From assembly GCA_013003325.1 (NCBI GenBank), contig JABDJU010000157.1, positions 1 through 10,222 on the forward strand: a stretch of 10,222 nt of DNA. Direction: 5' to 3'. This stretch comes from Acidimicrobiales bacterium. Its GTDB lineage: Bacteria; Actinomycetota; Acidimicrobiia; Acidimicrobiales; SZUA-35. Shown one piece after another: positions 6,098 to 10,222 of the stretch. A model generated the notes under the pieces. The model saw nothing but the letters and a program-made list of their open reading frames with translations. It had not been told where the DNA came from and did not search any database. The translations under genes were made by a program, and so were the position numbers. Position 1 is the stretch's first letter. Each line of letters begins with the position of its first letter.

Positions 6098-7468
6098 TCA
6101 GAGGCTGTCGATCAACTTCTGCACCCGGTCGTCGGTGTTGCGGAACGGGTCCTTGCACAACACGGTGCGCTGGGCCTGATCGTTGAGCTTCAGGTGCACC
6201 CAATCGACGGTGTAGTCGCGCTTGCGTTCTTTGGCCCGGCGTATGAAATCGCCGCGCAGCTTGGCCCGGGTGTTCTGAGGGGGCTGGTCCATCGCGTCGG
6301 TCATCTGGTCATCATCCAGGGTCCGCTCGATCATGCCCCGCCGCTGCATCTTGTAGAAGAGGCTGGTGGAGGTGCGCACGTCGTGATACTGCAGGTCCAT
6401 CAGCTGGACACGGGGATCGTTGAGCTGAAGGTCGTGGCGGGTGCGATAGGCCTCGATCAGGTTGTGTTTGATCACCCAGTCGAGTTCACGGTCGAGCTTG
6501 AACGGGTCGGTTTCGAGGTGGGTCATCACGTGCTCCCACATGTGCAGAGCCTTCAGCTCGTCGTCGGGGAAGCCTCTGGTCTCGGCATAGCGCAGCGCCC
6601 GATTCAGGTATTCGCTCTGAATTTCGAACGCGGTGGCTTCTCGGCCGTTGCGAAGCCGAATCCGCCTCTTGAACGTGAGGTCGTGGCTGACCTCACGGAT
6701 GGCCCGGATCGGGTTCTCCAGTGTCAGGTCGCGCAACACGCAACCGGGATCTTCGACCATTCGAAGCAGAACTGCCATCGCACCAACCTTGAGGTAGGTG
6801 GTGTATTCGCTCATGTTCGAATCGCCGACTATGACGTGGAGGCGGCGGTAGTTCTCGGCGTCGGCGTGGGGCTCGTCGCGCGTATTGATGATCGGGCGGC
6901 TTCGGGTCGTTGCCGAGCTCACCCCTTCCCAGATGTGCTCGGCCCGCTGGGACACCGAGAAGTTGGCACCGCGGGCGGTCTGCAGCACCTTGCCGGCACC
7001 GGCGTAGATCTGACGCGACACGAGAAACGGAATCAGGATCTCGTCGTAGTGGCTGATGTCGTCGCTGCGTCGGGTGAGGTAGTTCTCGTGGCAGCCGTAG
7101 CTGTTGCCGGCCGAATCGGTGTTGTTCTTGAAGAGGTGCACGGTGCCCCGAATTCCCTCGTCCCGCAACCGCTCCTCAGCCGACTCGAGCAGTTGTTCGA
7201 GGATTCGCTCGCCCGCTTTGTCATGGACGACGACATCGCCGATCGTGTCGCATTCGGCGGTGGCGTATTCGGGATGGGAACCAACGTCGAGATACAGGCG
7301 GGCGCCGTTGGCGAGGAAGACATTCGAGGACCGACCCCAGCTCACAACCTTACGGAACAGGTACCGAGCCACCTCGTCGGGGCTGAGTCGACGCTGACCC
7401 CTGAGCGTGCAGGTGACACCGTATTCGGTCTCGATTCCGTAGATTCGGCGGCTGAACCCCACCGCCAC
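6098..7468 (-). CDS. pafA: Pup–protein ligase PafA
   Basis: This 456-residue protein (Mycobacterium tuberculosis PafA is 452) activates the C-terminal Glu of Pup with ATP as a γ-glutamyl phosphate and joins it to a lysine of the target protein. The fold is glutamine-synthetase/carboxylate-amine-ligase-like. Visible landmarks are GIETEYGVTC at 11–20 (E13 corresponds to Mtb E9), LYLDVGSHPEYATAE with the catalytic Asp at D61 (Mtb D57), LFKNNTDSAGNSYGCHEN, INTRDEPHADAENYRRLHV, and the C-terminal domain ending DWVHLKLNDQAQRTVLCKDP. All are intact. Its paralogue Dop shares the NTRDEPHAD and RRLHVIVGD blocks. The start is uncertain: GTG at 7468 gives 456 residues, while GTG at 7462 (codon 3) would fit a leaderless transcript and lies closer to the Mtb N-terminus. 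No ribosome binding site precedes either. It lies 65 bases after prcA. Confidence 0.97.
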   Translation of the reverse strand: MAVGFSRRIYGIETEYGVTCTLRGQRRLSPDEVARYLFRKVVSWGRSSNVFLANGARLYLDVGSHPEYATAECDTIGDVVVHDKAGERILEQLLESAEERLRDEGIRGTVHLFKNNTDSAGNSYGCHENYLTRRSDDISHYDEILIPFLVSRQIYAGAGKVLQTARGANFSVSQRAEHIWEGVSSATTRSRPIINTRDEPHADAENYRRLHVIVGDSNMSEYTTYLKVGAMAVLLRMVEDPGCVLRDLTLENPIRAIREVSHDLTFKRRIRLRNGREATAFEIQSEYLNRALRYAETRGFPDDELKALHMWEHVMTHLETDPFKLDRELDWVIKHNLIEAYRTRHDLQLNDPRVQLMDLQYHDVRTSTSLFYKMQRRGMIERTLDDDQMTDAMDQPPQNTRAKLRGDFIRRAKERKRDYTVDWVHLKLNDQAQRTVLCKDPFRNTDDRVQKLIDSL

Positions 7469-7474
7469 AAGCTA
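7469..7474 (-). promoter_or_regulatory. Candidate −10 element for a leaderless pafA transcript
   Basis: TAGCTT fits the actinobacterial −10 pattern TAnnnT. It is placed so that a start site seven bases beyond its last base falls exactly on the G of the in-frame GTG at 7462 (pafA codon 3). The hexamer 17 bases upstream is not TTGACA-like. The case rests on spacing and on the missing ribosome binding site. Confidence 0.25.
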
Positions 7475-7478
7475 ACCG

Positions 7479-7492
7479 ACCGGCGAGCCGGT
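7479..7492. repeat. Inverted repeat in the pafA leader
   Basis: ACCGGC and GCCGGT form perfect 6-bp arms around two bases, just upstream of the pafA start. The palindrome GTACGTAC (7491–7498) adjoins it. Together with the hairpin at 7503–7522, this fills most of the 65-base gap with inverted repeats. Confidence 0.45.
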
Positions 7493-7502
7493 ACGTACAT
7501 CA

Positions 7503-7522
7503 GCTCTCGCTTCGGCGAGAGC
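7503..7522. other. 8-bp GC-rich hairpin between prcA and pafA
   Basis: GCTCTCGC and GCGAGAGC form a perfect 8-bp stem around four bases. Read on the plus strand the loop is the very stable C(UUCG)G type and is followed by GATCGGTTTCTCT, as in a weak intrinsic terminator. No plus-strand gene ends here. Read on the minus strand, the direction of the operon, the loop is CGAA and no U tract follows. It starts 12 bases after the prcA stop, so it could be an mRNA-stabilising or processing element that separates prcBA from pafA levels. Confidence 0.5.
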
Positions 7523-7533
7523 GATCGGTTTCT

Positions 7534-8208
7534 CTACTGCAACAACTCGGCGATTTCGTCGTTGTCGAGCCGGCGGTAGCAGCGACCTTCGCCGCCGCGG
7601 TCGAGGAACCCGACTTCCAGCTGGTCGGCGGTCAACGGCTCCTCGCCCGAGAGAGCTTCAACGGCCAGTTTGAGAGCCTCGGACAGGGCCATCGACGACG
7701 TGTCAACCCCATCGAGTGCCTCCCGGATCCGTTCAGCATCCCCGCCGAGGGCGGCAAACCCGTCTTCATCGGTGACCGAGCCGTCGTAGCGGATGTGGAA
7801 CATCCGATCGTCGGCGCCGGTGGCACCGACCGAGGCGACGAGGATTTCCACTTCCATCGGTTTCACATCGTGGGTGAACACCTGGCTCATCATCTGGGCG
7901 TACTGATTGGCAAGCGTCTGGGCGTCGACATCGTCACGACTGTAGGTGTAGCCCCGCAGGTCGGCGGCCCGGATTCCGGCGATCCGCAACTGGTCGTACT
8001 CGTTGTACTTACCGACACCGGCAAACGCAATCCGGTCGTAGATCTCCGATATCTTGCGGAGGTTGCGGCTGGGGTTCTCGGCGCACAGCACGATCCCGTC
8101 GGCGCACTCGATCGTCACCAGACTCCGCCCCCGGGCGATTCCCTTTTGGGCGAAATCGGCCCGATCCCGCATCATCTGCTCGGGAGGGACGTAGAACGGC
8201 ATGTTCAT
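7534..8208 (-). CDS. prcA: Proteasome alpha subunit PrcA
   Basis: This 224-residue protein (Mtb PrcA is 248) forms the outer rings of the 20S core, gates entry, and docks the ATPase Mpa/ARC. The N-terminus FYVPPEQMMRDRADFAQKGIARG (about 5–27) carries the gating tail and the H0 helix of alpha subunits. ENPSRNLRKISEIYDRIAFAGVGKYNEYD follows (about 44–72), then RGYTYSRDDVDAQTLANQYAQ. There is no N-terminal catalytic Thr, as expected for alpha subunits. The C-terminus is shorter than in Mtb and ends soon after the YRRL strand. The ATG overlaps the prcB stop (ATGA), and GGAGG stands seven bases before it, so the start is well supported. The overlap fits equal synthesis of the alpha and beta subunits. 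Confidence 0.96.
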   Translation of the reverse strand: MNMPFYVPPEQMMRDRADFAQKGIARGRSLVTIECADGIVLCAENPSRNLRKISEIYDRIAFAGVGKYNEYDQLRIAGIRAADLRGYTYSRDDVDAQTLANQYAQMMSQVFTHDVKPMEVEILVASVGATGADDRMFHIRYDGSVTDEDGFAALGGDAERIREALDGVDTSSMALSEALKLAVEALSGEEPLTADQLEVGFLDRGGEGRCYRRLDNDEIAELLQ

Positions 8209-8996
8209 TCCGCAACCTCCTGATGGATCGACTCGACGTAGCTGCTGAACCGATCGGCGATCTCGGACTCTTCGGCTTCTGCATAGCCGTCGGAGGTGAT
8301 GCTGGCCACCACCGGGTAGATGCCCCGCAGCGGATCGGGACCGCCGGTCGCCGAGTCATCGTCGGCGGCGGTGTAGAGAGCTTTGACCACGAGATCGATC
8401 GCTTCTTCCCGTGACTGATCGGTCCTGTGGGCCAGCTTGATGACGGTTCGGGCGTGAAGCGATCCCGAACCGGAGGCCACATAGTTCATCTCTTCATAGC
8501 GCCCGCCGGTGACGTCGAAGGCCCACACCCTGCCGCGGTCGCGGCGACGGTCATAGCCGGCGAAGATTGGCACGACAACCATTCCCTGCATGGCGGCGGG
8601 CAGGTTGCCCCGCACCATCATCGATAGCTGGTTGGCCTTGCCTTCCAACGACAGCGGTTTGCCCTCGAGCTTCTCGTAGTGCTCGAGCTGCAGCTGGAAC
8701 AGACGGATCATCTCGATGGCGGGGCCGGCTGCACCGGCGATCGCAACGCCGCTCCAACGATCGGACGGGAACACCTTCTTCATGTTCCGATGACTGATCA
8801 GGTTGCCGCTGGTGGCTCGCCGGTCGCCGGCGATCACGGCGCCGTCGGCGTAGGTGCACGCCACGACCGTGGTGCCGTGGGTGATGTCGAGCGAGCCCGC
8901 CGCCGAGGAGAAGTCGGGGGTCAGGCCGTAGCGGTCTGCCAACTCAGCGAAGCTCGGTCCGGGGTCTTCATGGACGCCGAAGTTGGGAAGCGTCAC
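8205..8996 (-). CDS. prcB: Proteasome beta subunit PrcB (Thr protease precursor)
   Basis: This 263-residue precursor forms the catalytic inner rings of the 20S core. Residues 1–41 are a propeptide ending ITHG. Autocleavage before T42 (HG|TTVVA) frees the catalytic Thr. The remaining catalytic residues are in place relative to Thr1: D58 (position 17, in AGDRRAT) and K74 (position 33, in MKKVF). SGSGSLHA and the strongly conserved AADDDSATGGPD near the C-terminus confirm the bacterial beta subunit. The start is GTG, overlapping the pup stop as GTGA, with AAGGGTGG as ribosome binding site. It stands between pup and prcA, the standard actinobacterial order. Confidence 0.97.
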   Translation of the reverse strand: MTLPNFGVHEDPGPSFAELADRYGLTPDFSSAAGSLDITHGTTVVACTYADGAVIAGDRRATSGNLISHRNMKKVFPSDRWSGVAIAGAAGPAIEMIRLFQLQLEHYEKLEGKPLSLEGKANQLSMMVRGNLPAAMQGMVVVPIFAGYDRRRDRGRVWAFDVTGGRYEEMNYVASGSGSLHARTVIKLAHRTDQSREEAIDLVVKALYTAADDDSATGGPDPLRGIYPVVASITSDGYAEAEESEIADRFSSYVESIHQEVAE

Positions 8997-9193
8997 TGGC
9001 CACCCTTCTGGATGTAGCTCTTCACGAAATCTTCGGCGTTGGTCTCCAGCACTTCGTCGATCTCGTCGAGCAGGTCGTCCAGCTCGGCTTTCAGTTCTTC
9101 GCCCTTGGCGCTGACCTGGGCTTGCCCGCCCCCATCAGCGTCGCCGCTTTCCCTCGGAGGCGCATTCTTCTTGATCTGTTCACGCTCAGCCAT
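8993..9193 (-). CDS. pup: Prokaryotic ubiquitin-like protein Pup
   Basis: This 66-residue tag marks proteins for the proteasome. It is disordered and acidic, with a Gly/Asp-rich N-terminal half. The central segment ELKAELDDLLDEIDEVLETNAEDFVKSYIQ forms the helix that binds the proteasomal ATPase, Dop and PafA. The C-terminus is Gly-Gly-Gln, so the encoded form must be deamidated to Gly-Gly-Glu by Dop before PafA can use it. This agrees with dop lying directly upstream. The ATG is preceded by AAAGGTGAG at good spacing. It lies 26 bases after dop and overlaps prcB by four bases. Confidence 0.97.
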   Translation of the reverse strand: MAEREQIKKNAPPRESGDADGGGQAQVSAKGEELKAELDDLLDEIDEVLETNAEDFVKSYIQKGGQ

Positions 9194-9219
9194 GTCTCAC
9201 CTTTTCGATTTCAGTGACC

Positions 9220-10222
9220 CTAGCCGCCCAGTCGTTCGAGAAGTTCGGTGACGGTATCACTCTCATCCAGCAGGGTACTCACATGGAAGGCGGTACCCCG
9301 AGTCGGCTCCATCATCGGCACCCGACGCAGCGGATCATCTCCGACATCGAACACAATGGAATCCCAGTTCGCAGCCACGACGCTGTCGGCGAACTTCTTC
9401 AGGCAGCGCCCCCGGAAGTACGCCCTGGTGTCGTCGGGCGGGTTGGTCATCGCATGCTCGGCGTCGTCGTCGTCGACCAGACTCATCAGCCCGGCCTTGG
9501 CCGCCAGGCATTTGCCAGGACGCATGTCGTGGTATTGGAGATCGAGGGCTCTGAGTCTCGAGTCGTCCCAGTCGCATCCATGCCGGTCCTGGAACCCGTT
9601 GAGAATCCTGCGTTTCGCTACCCAGTCGACCATCGATGCCACCGAGTCGGGATCGGTCTCGAGGCCGGCCAGCACCTCGCCCCACATGCTGAGGATCTGC
9701 TTGCCGACGATCTCGCCCCCCAGGTTGTCGAAGCCTCGCCGGGCGGTGTAGGCCTCGGCTTGTTCGAGCAAGTCGTATTGGATTTCGAGGGCGGTCATTG
9801 TCGTTCCGCCGTGAAGGCGCAGCGGCTCGGCCAATGTGAGATCGTGACTGACCTGGTGCATGGCCGCGACGGGATCTTCGAATTCTCGGTCGAGGTTCAT
9901 GGCGCCATCTTCGATCATGGCGAACACGATCTGACTGGTACCTACCTTGAGGAAGGTGGCCGCCTGGGCCATGTTGGCATCGCCCACGATGACGTGGAGG
10001 CGACGGTATCTCTGAGAGTCGGCGTGGGGTTCGTCGCGGGTGTTGACGATCGGACGTTTGAGCGTGGTTTCGAGCCCGACCTCTTCTTCGAAGTGCTCCG
10101 CCCGCTGGGTCAGCTGGTAGGGAACATCGTGGATCGAGACGCCGGGCAGCTCGGAGCCCACCTTGCCCGATCCGGTGTAGATCTGACGGGACACAAAGTG
10201 CCAGGTGGCGCCGGTGACGATC
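9220..10222 (-). CDS. dop: Pup deamidase/depupylase Dop (5' part outside the window)
   Basis: The visible part is the C-terminal ~334 residues of a protein usually near 500 long. The frame runs open to the window edge, so no start is present (a GTG at 10194 is internal: HFVSRQIYTGSGKVG continues a conserved strand). Dop uses bound ATP/phosphate to deamidate Pup's C-terminal Gln and to cleave Pup from tagged proteins. Features seen are RQIYTGSGKVG, QRAEHFEEEVGLETTLKRP (Dop-type, against QRAEHIWEGVSSATT in PafA), NTRDEPHAD, YRRLHVIVGDANM, LDLQYHDMRPGK and NPPDDTRAYFRG. ETTLKRP and the DTRAYFRG tail separate it from PafA. The N-terminal ATP site, catalytic Asp and Dop-loop are off the window. 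It heads the visible proteasome series, and the DNA-level likeness to pafA reflects paralogy. Confidence 0.95.
   Translation of the reverse strand, partial: IVTGATWHFVSRQIYTGSGKVGSELPGVSIHDVPYQLTQRAEHFEEEVGLETTLKRPIVNTRDEPHADSQRYRRLHVIVGDANMAQAATFLKVGTSQIVFAMIEDGAMNLDREFEDPVAAMHQVSHDLTLAEPLRLHGGTTMTALEIQYDLLEQAEAYTARRGFDNLGGEIVGKQILSMWGEVLAGLETDPDSVASMVDWVAKRRILNGFQDRHGCDWDDSRLRALDLQYHDMRPGKCLAAKAGLMSLVDDDDAEHAMTNPPDDTRAYFRGRCLKKFADSVVAANWDSIVFDVGDDPLRRVPMMEPTRGTAFHVSTLLDESDTVTELLERLGG

Noticed and set aside
5951..7579. A 542-codon open frame on the plus strand across pafA
   Set aside because: It is exactly antisense to pafA, a strongly conserved gene, and has no recognisable motif. Such long antisense frames are expected from third-position GC bias.
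10192..10194. GTG at 10194 as the start of dop
   Set aside because: The reading frame continues to the window edge with Dop-like sequence, and the visible part lacks the N-terminal domain, so the gene is cut by the window.

Overview
This window is a chromosomal segment of a GC-rich actinobacterium. A complete Pup–proteasome block (dop, pup, prcB, prcA, pafA, pafB, pafC) on the minus strand is the main evidence for Actinomycetota. The absence of tatA/tatC after pafC, and a lepB there instead, points away from mycobacteria and streptomycetes, and an Acidimicrobiia-like lineage is my best guess (inference only). Every gene found looks chromosomal and vertically inherited. I saw no insertion sequence, tRNA, rRNA or CRISPR array.

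Layout. From the right edge leftwards, in the direction of minus-strand transcription: dop (5' end outside the window), pup, prcB, prcA, pafA, pafB, pafC, lepB (signal peptidase I), a membrane-anchored protein whose C-terminal domain is a clear RNase Sa/barnase-type guanyl-specific ribonuclease, and an M20 metallopeptidase. Pup–prcB, prcB–prcA and pafB–pafC overlap by four bases. The other gaps are 9 to 65 bases, so all ten genes could lie on one transcript. Convergent to the M20 gene and 13 bases away is a plus-strand glycerophosphodiester phosphodiesterase (GDPD) gene. A small zinc-ribbon gene diverges from it near the left edge, and the two share a 215-base promoter region.

How the genes work together. 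Dop deamidates the C-terminal Gln of Pup to Glu and removes Pup from substrates. PafA ligates Pup to lysines of target proteins. PrcB (Thr protease) and PrcA (gating alpha ring) form the 20S core. PafB and PafC are WYL-domain regulators that act as a DNA-damage-response transcription activator in mycobacteria. The last three minus-strand genes act at or beyond the membrane (lepB, RNase) or on peptides (M20), and are not standard members of the proteasome locus.

The points most worth a second look are the anchored RNase with a fully conserved active site and no visible inhibitor gene, the palindrome-rich 65-base leader of pafA with a possible leaderless start, and a perfect 7-bp inverted repeat abutting the ribosome binding site of the zinc-ribbon gene.
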